Positions 1 through 5,664 of a stretch of DNA of 8,040 bases are shown here, piece by piece. The position numbers and the translations under genes were made by a program. Location of the stretch: contig CAIYSK010000244.1 of assembly GCA_903928835.1 (NCBI GenBank), forward strand, positions 1 through 8,040. Direction: 5' to 3'. Each line of letters begins with the position of its first letter. Position 1 is the first letter of the stretch. Under the pieces are notes generated by a model that made no database searches, was not told the origin of the DNA, and worked only from the letters and a program-made list of their open reading frames with translations. Source of the stretch: an uncultured cyanobacterium (GTDB lineage Bacteria; Cyanobacteriota; Cyanobacteriia; PCC-6307; Cyanobiaceae).

Positions 1-1171
1 CCTGCGCCAGGTGCCCCGCACCCTGGTGATCACGGCTCCGGAATGGCTGCTCCCCAGGGAGCTAGAGGATTGCATCACCCTCCTCGAGCTCCCCCTGCCC
101 GATGCCGCCGCCATCGGCGCGCTGTTGGGCTCCATCGCCAGGGCCAGTGGGATGCCCCTGGACGCGGCGGTCCTGGAGCAACTCACCGCCGCCTGCCATG
201 GCCTCAGTGAGCAACGGGTGCGTCAAATCGCTGCCCGGGCCCTAGCCCGCCGGGGTTGCCTAGGCGGCGAGGATCTCGCCGAGGTCCTGGAAGAGAAGCG
301 CCAGGCCATCGCCAAAAGTGAACTGCTGGAGTACTGCCCCAGCGAAGCCACCCCCGCCGACATCGGCGGCCTCGAAGCCCTCAAGCATTGGCTCGACCAG
401 CGCCACCGGGCCTTCAGCGAGGAAGCCGAGCGCTACGGCCTGCCCGTGCCCCGGGGGGTGTTGCTGGTGGGCCCCCAGGGCACCGGCAAATCCCTCACCG
501 CCAAAGCCATCGCCCACAGCTGGGGCATGCCGTTGTTGCGGCTGGATGTGGGCCGCTTGTTTGCCGGCCTGGTAGGGGCCTCCGAAGCCCGCACCCGCGA
601 CATGATCCAGCGGGCCGAAGCCATGGCGCCCTGCGTGCTGTGGATCGATGAAATCGACAAAGGCTTCGGGGGGGATCCCCGCAGCGATGGCGGCACCAGC
701 CAACGGGTGCTGGCCAGCCTGCTCACCTGGATGGCGGAAAAAACCAGCGCTGTGTTTGTGGTGGCCACCGCCAATGGGGTGGAGAAACTCCCCGCCGAAC
801 TGCTGCGCAAAGGGCGCTTCGATGAAATCTTCCTACTGGATCTACCCACCACCGAAGAGCGCAGGGCCATTCTCGATTTACAGCTAGGGCGGCGCAGGCC
901 CGCCCACACCATTCCCTTGGGAGTTCTGGCGGATCGCACGGAAGGCTTCTCCGGAGCCGAGCTGGAACAAACCGTGATTGAGGCCATGCACCTGGCCTTC
1001 GGCGAAAACAGAGACTTTGGCGAGGCCGATCTGATCACCGCCGCCAGCCAACTGGTGCCCCTCTCCCGCACGGCGAAGGAGCAACTCGAAGGGTTCAAGC
1101 AATGGGCCAGCAGCGGCCGGGCCCGGCCGGCCAGCAGATTGCGGGGCGTAACGAACTCCGACGCCAGGTAA
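1..1171 (+). CDS. ycf46: Ycf46-type AAA+ ATPase, 5' end outside the window
   Basis: This is a AAA+ ATPase of the Ycf46 family, found in cyanobacteria and red-lineage plastids. The gene runs in from the left edge: codons before the first in-window GTG (position 11) are open and coding-like (LRQVPRTLVITAP), so about 100 N-terminal residues are probably missing. Counting from position 11, residues 1-110 are the family's N-terminal helper region. The Walker A GPQGTGKS is at about 144-151, Walker B CVLWIDEID at 198-206, sensor 1 ATAN at 252-255, the arginine-finger segment LRKGRFDE near 265-272, and the sensor-2 helix GFSGAELEQ at 332-340. All catalytic residues are present. The Arg-rich C-terminal tail looks low in constraint. 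Family members have been linked to regulation of photosynthesis and inorganic carbon use in cyanobacteria; the substrate is unknown. It is followed after 71 bp by a small membrane protein gene on the same strand. Confidence 0.9.
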   Translation, partial: LRQVPRTLVITAPEWLLPRELEDCITLLELPLPDAAAIGALLGSIARASGMPLDAAVLEQLTAACHGLSEQRVRQIAARALARRGCLGGEDLAEVLEEKRQAIAKSELLEYCPSEATPADIGGLEALKHWLDQRHRAFSEEAERYGLPVPRGVLLVGPQGTGKSLTAKAIAHSWGMPLLRLDVGRLFAGLVGASEARTRDMIQRAEAMAPCVLWIDEIDKGFGGDPRSDGGTSQRVLASLLTWMAEKTSAVFVVATANGVEKLPAELLRKGRFDEIFLLDLPTTEERRAILDLQLGRRRPAHTIPLGVLADRTEGFSGAELEQTVIEAMHLAFGENRDFGEADLITAASQLVPLSRTAKEQLEGFKQWASSGRARPASRLRGVTNSDAR

Positions 1172-1242
1172 CAACAGTCCCGCAAAGCCTGGGTCCCAGG
1201 GTTTGGTGCCCCTACGGTCGAGGCCATGCCGCTGGACCAGCC

Positions 1243-1422
1243 GTGACCCCGAGCCCCGCCCCCCGTTCCCGTCAAGAGCTGGTAACCCAACTCGCCGTGG
1301 CCTGCCTTGGCGCTGGCGTGGTGACCACCGTGGCTGTGGCCCAAGGACAAAACCCCCTCACCGCCCTGGGGATCACCCTGTTTTCAGCCGTTGCTGCGGT
1401 AATGGTCGGCCAGGTGCTCTAG
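1243..1422 (+). CDS. small two-helix membrane protein, unknown function
   Basis: This is a 59-residue hypothetical protein if translation starts at GTG 1243. The frame stays open upstream into ycf46, but that part (Arg/Pro/Gly-rich, 1102-1242) looks non-coding and has no better start. After a short basic, Pro-rich head there are two hydrophobic stretches, residues ~14-34 (LVTQLAVACLGAGVVTTVAVA) joined by the turn QGQNP to ~39-59, so a membrane hairpin is likely. The coding look of the C-terminal part supports a real gene, and I believe similar short proteins occur in picocyanobacteria, but I cannot name a family. Its 3' end overlaps the end of the convergent mscS gene by 39 bp. A 6-codon ORF (ATG 1226, MPLDQP) ends at TGA 1244-1246, overlapping the GTG start as GTGA, which could allow translational coupling. 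It may be co-transcribed with ycf46, 71 bp upstream. Confidence 0.6.
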   Translation: MTPSPAPRSRQELVTQLAVACLGAGVVTTVAVAQGQNPLTALGITLFSAVAAVMVGQVL

Positions 1423-2220
1423 GGGGCCTCGGGCCACAGGCAGATCGCCGCTCCTAAGCAGCTCAGCAAGCACCCGATTGCACTCGGCTCGCACCTGAAC
1501 AAAGTGGCTACTGAGCGCGTAGGGCCTCACCGCCAATTTGGGACCCCATGAATTGATCTCAAGCACCTCCAGTTCAGGGGTTAGACCGGCAGCTTGATTC
1601 TCGATGCCACGAAGTGCGCCGCGGATCAAATCCATCGCCCGATCCACCTCGGCCCCATGGTCGAGTTGCAGGGTTAAATCCACCCGTCGATAGGTATGGG
1701 AGGAGAAATTCTGGATCGTGTCGCCAAACAGCTTGGAATTGGGAACGATGTTGCGCACGTGATCGGCGGCAAGAATCGAACTCGTGAACATGCTGATCTC
1801 CTCCACCATGCCGGTAACGCCAGCGGCGCAGATCACATCACCCACACTGAAGGGCCTGAACATCTGCAAAAACACCCCGGCTGCAAAGTTGCCGAGCATG
1901 CCGCTCCAGGCAGCGCCAATCGCGACACCAGCGCCGGCGAGTAACGCAGCAAAGCTGGCGGTGGGAATCCCGAAGAACCCCAGAATCGCCACCACCAGGA
2001 TCACCCTGAGGATCACGGCGATGAAGTTGACCAGGTAACCCGCCATGGTGGGGTCGAGGCTGCTGTGGCGCATGGCCTGGCGCACCAACCTGACTCCAAG
2101 CCGAATCAGCCAACCACCCACGACCCAGAGGGCAAGGGCTCCGAGCAGTTTCAACAGAAACGGAACCACCGTGGTGGCAACCAGCGCGGGGAGAGATGGC
2201 ACAGCCAGCAGAGTCAACAC
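1384..2220 (-). CDS. MscS-family mechanosensitive ion channel
   Basis: This is a small-conductance mechanosensitive channel of the inner membrane, which opens under membrane tension to release solutes after hypo-osmotic shock. The 278 residues are close to the 286 of E. coli MscS and match the minimal three-helix architecture: TM1 ~14-38, TM2 ~62-83, and pore helix TM3 ~89-121. The TM3 carries the Gly/Ala packing pattern GAGVAIGAAWSGMLGNFAAG (96-115), then the family-typical FRPFSVGD (121-128) leading into the beta domain. VPNSKLFGDTIQNFS (149-163) is the conserved cytoplasmic beta-domain segment, and the rest is the alpha/beta vestibule. The start is GTG 2220, preceded by an AGGGAG Shine-Dalgarno-like run. 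The end overlaps the convergent small gene on the other strand. GC-rich codon use places it in the backbone. Family assignment is secure; the physiological gating stimulus is inferred from the family. Confidence 0.93.
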   Translation of the reverse strand: MLTLLAVPSLPALVATTVVPFLLKLLGALALWVVGGWLIRLGVRLVRQAMRHSSLDPTMAGYLVNFIAVILRVILVVAILGFFGIPTASFAALLAGAGVAIGAAWSGMLGNFAAGVFLQMFRPFSVGDVICAAGVTGMVEEISMFTSSILAADHVRNIVPNSKLFGDTIQNFSSHTYRRVDLTLQLDHGAEVDRAMDLIRGALRGIENQAAGLTPELEVLEINSWGPKLAVRPYALSSHFVQVRAECNRVLAELLRSGDLPVARGPLEHLADHYRSNG

Positions 2221-2313
2221 GACTCCCTAAGCGTGCCATTGGCCAGGACACGTGGAGGTTTCGGTTAGCAGACACCCGATCTGCTCCAAGCAAGTCGGAG
2301 GCAGCTACGCAGC

Positions 2314-2589
2314 CTAAAACTCGTATTCCGAATTAAATTTTTCCAGCTCCTGGTAATAGCGCTCGAATCCAGTAAGAAGATCCTCCGTAAAGCCATTTGT
2401 ATCGTATTCGGTGCGAAGAAATGCCCATACATTCACCACCGGCCGGTATCCTGCCTTAAACTCTTCCCTGAGTTCGTCATCGCGAATATCGCCAATCTTC
2501 GCGATGAAAAGCTCCACATCCCTCTTGAGCAGAACAATTTTTTTATCGTGCTCAGCGCTGAGCTTTCTTCGCTTCTTTGGCACAGCCAA
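2314..2589 (-). CDS. orphan 91-residue charged protein
   Basis: I do not recognise this protein. It is 91 residues, soluble and highly charged: a Lys/Arg-rich head (KKRRKLSAEHDKK), a predicted helix (IVLLKRDVELFIAKIG), an acidic stretch (DIRDDELREEFKAGY), then an aromatic-rich C-terminal half (VVNVWAFLRTEY, FERYYQELEKFNSEYEF). There is no signal peptide or membrane helix. No ATG is in frame: the start is TTG 2589 or GTG 2583, with a stop just upstream at 2596-2598, so the reading frame cannot extend. The codons are AT-richer than those of mscS. It is divergent from the exported pilin-like gene, with about 100 bp between starts. The initial MAVPKKR matches the start of ribosomal protein L32, but nothing after it does. 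A cytoplasmic accessory-region protein is all that can be inferred. It might not be expressed. Confidence 0.55.
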   Translation of the reverse strand: MAVPKKRRKLSAEHDKKIVLLKRDVELFIAKIGDIRDDELREEFKAGYRPVVNVWAFLRTEYDTNGFTEDLLTGFERYYQELEKFNSEYEF

Positions 2590-2604
2590 TCGGCATCAAG
2601 ACTC

Positions 2605-2613
2605 ATCATAGCA
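2605..2613 (-). promoter_or_regulatory. possible extended -10 promoter for the orphan gene
   Basis: Read on the minus strand, TGCTATGAT fits the extended -10 pattern TGnTATnnT. It lies about 16 bp before the TTG start at 2589, which would give a leader of only about 8 nt or none. A TTGATA lies upstream, but 12 bp is too close for a standard -35 box. This is a pattern match only; the strength and the true start site are unknown. Confidence 0.25.
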
Positions 2614-2692
2614 AAATGCCGCTATCAACACGCTGTCCGGTGTCTAAGCCATACCACGCTAACATCGAACAATCAATCGAAATGGGGATTCA

Positions 2693-3223
2693 TTGGCAAC
2701 GCATACTCGCCTAGCAATTGCTGCAGCCTGGCTCGCCCTTGGCCTCCAGCCCCTTATTGCCAGTGCTCAGTCCAATGCGGGCCAGGCCAATACAGGGCCA
2801 TCTGCAGATCAGAACCAAGCCCTGACGGCTGTATCGAAGATGATGGAAGGCCAGCGGACCTACTATCAAAAAAATGGCAAGTTCGAGGCCACCGTATCAA
2901 CCGTGCAGAGAGATTTTGGATTTAAGTTGCCTACCAGTTTCAGCTTCGCCATCCGAACAACCACCTATTCAGCCTACAGCTATGTGATCCCCAATCAGCC
3001 GGCCTACACAGGTCAACTCAAAGCCTACGTTGGGGCCACATTTATGACTCCTGGCCAAAATCCAAAGATGATTACGATCATCTGCCAGAACACCCAACCT
3101 GGCCAAATCAGACCCGCAGATCCCAGCCTTGTACTCGGCAGCTTTACCCTCAATCCAACGGGAAGCATCGTTCAGTGCGGTAATTTTTCTACCCAGATCA
3201 GCGCATCCATTGTCAACGAATAG
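2693..3223 (+). CDS. exported pilin-like (type IV pilin G/H-type) domain protein
   Basis: This is a 176-residue secreted or periplasmic protein. The start is TTG 2693, the only plausible start after the in-frame stop at 2660, with GGGGAT a few bases upstream as a possible ribosome site. Residues 1-25 form a classical signal peptide: THTR, then a hydrophobic AIAAAWLALGL core, ending ASA|QS. A Gln/Asn/Ser linker follows. From about residue 43, LTAVSKMMEGQRTYYQKNGKF resembles the helix of cyanobacterial PilA-like and GspH-like proteins (usual pattern NRAQQAYYxENGKF). It is followed by the expected beta-rich head with LKAYVGATF and two cysteines (C131, C162) that could form a disulfide. It lacks the prepilin leader (G|FTLxE) and the long hydrophobic N-terminal helix, so it should be a free exported domain, not a pilus subunit. 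GC content is intermediate. The pilin-fold assignment comes from recognised motif layout. Confidence 0.7.
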   Translation: MATHTRLAIAAAWLALGLQPLIASAQSNAGQANTGPSADQNQALTAVSKMMEGQRTYYQKNGKFEATVSTVQRDFGFKLPTSFSFAIRTTTYSAYSYVIPNQPAYTGQLKAYVGATFMTPGQNPKMITIICQNTQPGQIRPADPSLVLGSFTLNPTGSIVQCGNFSTQISASIVNE

Positions 3224-3266
3224 CAGGCCTCTTGATAGAGATAAGACCAGATAGAGCCGTGAACCC

Positions 3267-3327
3267 ATGCCCCAAGGATCGTTAAGGGCTCTGATGCCAG
3301 TACTGGAAAAAGACCTACTTCAACAAT
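3267..3327 (+). pseudogene. remnant of the 5' end of a cystine lyase gene
   Basis: This stretch is homologous, in register from the ATG, to the first ~20 codons of the intact lyase gene at 4489. Codons 6-13 read LRALMPVL here and LRALMPAL there. Over 3282-3306 against 4504-4528 I count 20 of 25 identical bases. After a 2-base deletion (5 bases against 7 following CTGG), AAGACCTACTTCAAC is identical at 3310-3324 and 4534-4548. The deletion shifts the frame, so TYFNYGG is lost, and similarity stops at about 3327. There is no similarity upstream of either ATG. The first five codons differ (MPQGS against MVQHD), suggesting a divergent allele and not a fresh tandem copy. It is a non-functional scrap. 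Confidence 0.75.
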
Positions 3328-3507
3328 CCCACACGACTAAAATAGTTGCCTCAAATCAATTCCCATGGAAGAGGTTTGCGCTAACACGAATTCAAGCTTT
3401 AGTCACACCATTAGGAAGGTACCAAGCGAAGAGCTGGCGTTACCCGAAGATACCAATCAACCACCGATGAACCACCGAGCTGATTAAAGGCTCAGGGTTA
3501 GGAGCCC

Positions 3508-3535
3508 CTTGGGCTGGCGAGGATGGTCGCCCAAG
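3508..3535. repeat. 7-bp inverted repeat (possible hairpin)
   Basis: CTTGGGC at 3508-3514 is the exact reverse complement of GCCCAAG at 3529-3535, with a 14-base loop. A competing inner stem GGCGA/TCGCC also exists. No T-run follows on either side, so it is not a convincing intrinsic terminator. It lies between the lyase scrap and the membrane protein gene. Confidence 0.45.
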
Positions 3536-3566
3536 AGCAGATCAAATCGGCGTAGTCCTCACCAAA

Positions 3567-3588
3567 ACCAAAATTCAGACCAAAATTC
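3567..3588. repeat. 10-bp direct repeat, 12-bp period
   Basis: ACCAAAATTC occurs at 3567-3576 and again at 3579-3588, separated by AG. It sits about 60 bp before the start of the membrane protein gene, a position where a repeated regulator site could lie. With only two units it could also be chance or slippage. Confidence 0.4.
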
Positions 3589-3646
3589 TAATCTCACACA
3601 AAATGCCTTATCATCCCAGGGTCAATACTAAGCAAAATAGATTACG

Positions 3647-4471
3647 ATGACTTCGGCAAGCCTTAACTTCTGGGACATTCCCAATCATCGCCGCCGCACC
3701 ATTCTTACTCGATCGGCACTATTAGCATGCCTAGTAGGACTAGCCAAAATCTTCGTACACTATATAGCAATCGAACCCATCAAACCCAATACTCTCTTCA
3801 CATCATTAATAGCTTCAACCGTCTTCCTGCTTGGCTTTCTGCTTAGCGGCGTGCTTTCCGACTACAAGGAAAGTGAAAGAATACCAGGAGAACTATCAAC
3901 CTCACTTGAAACACTGGCGCTGGACATAAACGCCATTCCGACCCTTAACCCCAATGCGGAAATCAATCCTTGTCTAAATTCAATCACAATACTTTCAAAG
4001 CTACTCATTGACTGGCTACTCGAAAGGGTACCAACCTCACAGCTAATTTGCGGCTTTCATAAATGCCATCAAGAAGTAGCCAAGGCATCAATATATCTTA
4101 ACGGCTGCGGAACGCTTCAGGCCAGACCGCAGGCAGAAATGGCCGCCTTACTAAAAAGCATCAATCGAATTGAGACAATTCGAGAAACATGCTTCATCCC
4201 CCTTGTTTACTGGCTAGCCTATGCCAGCGCTATTGTTCTCACTACGGGGTTACTGTTTGTTGGAGGAACAAATCTGATCGAATCAATATTCAGCAGCGCA
4301 GCCGTTACATTCTTGATATTTTTTCTTCTATTTCTAATTTCTGATTTGGACAATCCATTTGGACTTTCGAATCCTAAATCCGCTGAAAATATTTCGCTAG
4401 ATGTTCTTCAGGCCGCTTGCGATCGCGTAGCGAAAATCGAAGTCCTTGCCTCCAACAATTCATCCCTTTAA
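3647..4471 (+). CDS. four-helix membrane protein, unknown (bestrophin-like layout)
   Basis: I do not recognise this 274-residue protein with certainty. It has two hydrophobic helices near the N-terminus (~19-42 and ~49-70). A soluble, mostly helical region of about 110 residues follows (71-180, starting SDYKESERIPGELSTSLETL, with four Cys at 109, 135, 140 and 154). Two more helices (~181-205, ~213-232) are followed by DLDNPFG (233-239) and a short charged tail. The 2+2 helix layout with a D-x-PFG-like motif after the last helix recalls bestrophin-like/DUF4239 proteins, a weak analogy only. Codon use (ATA, TTA, AGA, CTA) is much AT-richer than in the flanking genes. No Shine-Dalgarno sequence is visible before ATG 3647. 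It ends 17 bp before the cystine lyase start, so the two are probably co-transcribed. It lies between the lyase scrap and the intact lyase, implying arrival by insertion or allele replacement. Confidence 0.75.
   Translation: MTSASLNFWDIPNHRRRTILTRSALLACLVGLAKIFVHYIAIEPIKPNTLFTSLIASTVFLLGFLLSGVLSDYKESERIPGELSTSLETLALDINAIPTLNPNAEINPCLNSITILSKLLIDWLLERVPTSQLICGFHKCHQEVAKASIYLNGCGTLQARPQAEMAALLKSINRIETIRETCFIPLVYWLAYASAIVLTTGLLFVGGTNLIESIFSSAAVTFLIFFLLFLISDLDNPFGLSNPKSAENISLDVLQAACDRVAKIEVLASNNSSL
4419..4426. repeat. HIP1 palindrome GCGATCGC
   Basis: This is the octamer over-represented in many cyanobacterial genomes. It lies inside the AT-rich membrane protein gene, hinting that this gene has resided in a HIP1-using cyanobacterium. 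A single copy can occur by chance. Confidence 0.6.
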
Positions 4472-4488
4472 AGACATTACCTCTGAAG

Positions 4489-5661
4489 ATGGTTCAACAC
4501 GATTTAAGGGCCCTTATGCCCGCCCTGGCCAACAAGACCTACTTCAACTATGGCGGCCAGGGCCCGCTGCCAACCCCTTCCCTGAACGCCATCACCTCCA
4601 CCTGGGGCCAGATCCAGGAGCTGGGTCCCTTTACAGGTGCGGTGTGGCCATTGATCGAAAGCACCACCAGCCAGTTGCGCCAACACCTGGGCCAGTGGTT
4701 TGGGGTTGGAACCCATCGGGTGGCCTTCAGCGAAAACGTGACTACGGCTTGTGTACTGCCACTGTGGGGCTTGCCTTGGCAAGCCGGCGATGAACTGCTG
4801 ATTAGCGATTGCGAGCATCCCGGCGTGGTGGCGGCCTGCCACGAACTGGCCCGCCGCCATGGGCTCTTGATCACCAGCTTGGCCGTGGCCGACCTGCGGG
4901 GCGATACCCCCAGCGCCACCATTGCCGTGCAAGGGCGGCTGGAGGCAGCCCTATCCCCAAAAACCCGGCTGGTGGTGCTCTCCCACCTGCTGTGGAACAC
5001 GGGTCAGTTGATGCCCATCGCCGCCGTGGCCAAGCAATTGGCCGGCCACCCCAACCACCCCTACCTACTGGTGGATGGGGCCCAATCCCTGGGCAGCATC
5101 CCCGTGGCAGAAGCGGCCGCCGCCGCCGACATCTACGGCTGCACGGGCCACAAATGGTGCTGCGGGCCCGAGGGGCTGGGGGCCATGGCAGTGTCGGAGC
5201 GGGTGCTGGTGGAAGCCCAGCCCACCCTGATCGGCTGGCGCAGCCTCAGCCATGAAAACCAGGCCGGCAGTGGCTTCCACACCGACAGCCGCCGCTTTGA
5301 GGTGGCCACCTCCTGCATCCCCCTGTTCGCCGGGCTCAACAGCTCCCTCGCCTTGCTCGAGGCCGAAGGCAGCGCCGAGCAGCGCCTCGCCACCATCACG
5401 GCCCTCAGCCAGCAGCTCTGGCACGCGCTCCAGGCGATGCCCAGGGCCCAAACCCTGCTGCAAACGCCCCCGCCGGCCGGCCTGGTGAGCTTCACCCTTG
5501 AAGGCCCGACGCCGGAGGCCGTGGTGGCCCAGCTTGGAGCCCAAGGGATCTGGCTGCGCAGCCTGGATGATCCCCACTGCCTCAGGGCCTGCACCCACGT
5601 CACCACCACATCCGCCGACATCACCCGGCTGATCGAAGCCCTCCAAGGCCTTGCCCCCTAG
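4489..5661 (+). CDS. L-cysteine/cystine lyase (C-DES-like), class V aminotransferase fold
   Basis: This is a PLP enzyme of the class V aminotransferase/NifS superfamily, closest in motif order to the Synechocystis cystine lyase C-DES. C-DES cleaves cystine to cysteine persulfide, pyruvate and ammonia and can supply sulfur for Fe-S clusters. The start ATG 4489 gives 390 residues; an open extension to 4417 overlaps the upstream gene and is not needed. Visible motifs are YFNYGGQGPLP (18-28), SENVTTACVLPLWGL (81-95), SDCEHPG (106-112, with the PLP-stacking His110), SHLLWNTGQ (165-173), DGAQS (196-200), CTGHKW with PLP Lys222, RFEVATS (269-275) and the C-terminal substrate-binding stretch LRACTH (Arg366). 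The end GLVSFTLEGP through IWLRSLDDPHCLRAC parallels C-DES closely. The soluble, cytoplasmic assignment is inferred. A NifS-type desulfurase role is the main alternative. The gene is GC-rich, unlike its upstream neighbour, and ends 3 bp from murE. Confidence 0.88.
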   Translation: MVQHDLRALMPALANKTYFNYGGQGPLPTPSLNAITSTWGQIQELGPFTGAVWPLIESTTSQLRQHLGQWFGVGTHRVAFSENVTTACVLPLWGLPWQAGDELLISDCEHPGVVAACHELARRHGLLITSLAVADLRGDTPSATIAVQGRLEAALSPKTRLVVLSHLLWNTGQLMPIAAVAKQLAGHPNHPYLLVDGAQSLGSIPVAEAAAAADIYGCTGHKWCCGPEGLGAMAVSERVLVEAQPTLIGWRSLSHENQAGSGFHTDSRRFEVATSCIPLFAGLNSSLALLEAEGSAEQRLATITALSQQLWHALQAMPRAQTLLQTPPPAGLVSFTLEGPTPEAVVAQLGAQGIWLRSLDDPHCLRACTHVTTTSADITRLIEALQGLAP

Positions 5662-5664
5662 CTG

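Larger units (their letters stand above)
3224..3646. other. 423-bp gap with gene scrap, hairpin and short repeats
   Basis: No intact gene can be supported here. The gap contains the decayed 5' end of a cystine lyase gene (3267-3327), then about 170 bp with no recognisable coding content. A short inverted repeat (3508-3535) and a 12-bp-period direct repeat (3567-3588) follow, then an AT-rich leader ahead of the membrane protein gene at 3647. The open frame over 3267-3470 is accidental beyond the scrap: the frame shifts relative to the lyase and its last 45 residues resemble nothing I know. The promoter of the 3647 gene should lie near 3560-3640, but I see no convincing -35/-10 pair. Confidence 0.6.

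Noticed and set aside
260..703. Long open frames opposite ycf46, the lyase and murE (for example 260-703 minus, 5065-5646 minus, 6595-7272 plus)
   Set aside because: These are shadow frames of GC-rich genes, with low-complexity Gly/Ala/Pro/Arg/His translations and no motifs.
2569..2589. MAVPKKR at the start of the orphan protein resembles ribosomal protein L32 (rpmF)
   Set aside because: Only the first seven residues match and the first codon is a TTG. The rest has neither the L32 zinc-site region nor its composition, so it is taken as coincidence.
3365..3487. 40-codon ORF (MEEVCANTNSSFSHTIRK...) in the gap after the lyase scrap
   Set aside because: No ribosome site, no recognisable family and no partner gene; length is within chance expectation.
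3508..3535. Inverted repeat as an intrinsic terminator
   Set aside because: There is no T-run after the stem on either strand and the loop is long with a competing stem.
3496..3590. Minus-strand frame NFGLNFGFGEDYADLICSW ending at a stop near 3499, possible C-terminus of a lost gene
   Set aside because: It is about 30 codons long with an in-frame stop just upstream. The NFG repeat is only the direct repeat translated, and no family is recognised.
4417..4488. N-terminal extension of the lyase to an upstream start at 4417
   Set aside because: The added residues overlap the end of the membrane protein gene and are not family-like. ATG 4489 gives MVQHDLRALMPAL, which corresponds to the start of the scrap at 3267.
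3224..4489. Insertion sequence or integron carrying the membrane protein gene
   Set aside because: No transposase or integrase, no terminal inverted repeats and no clear target-site duplication are visible at the junctions.
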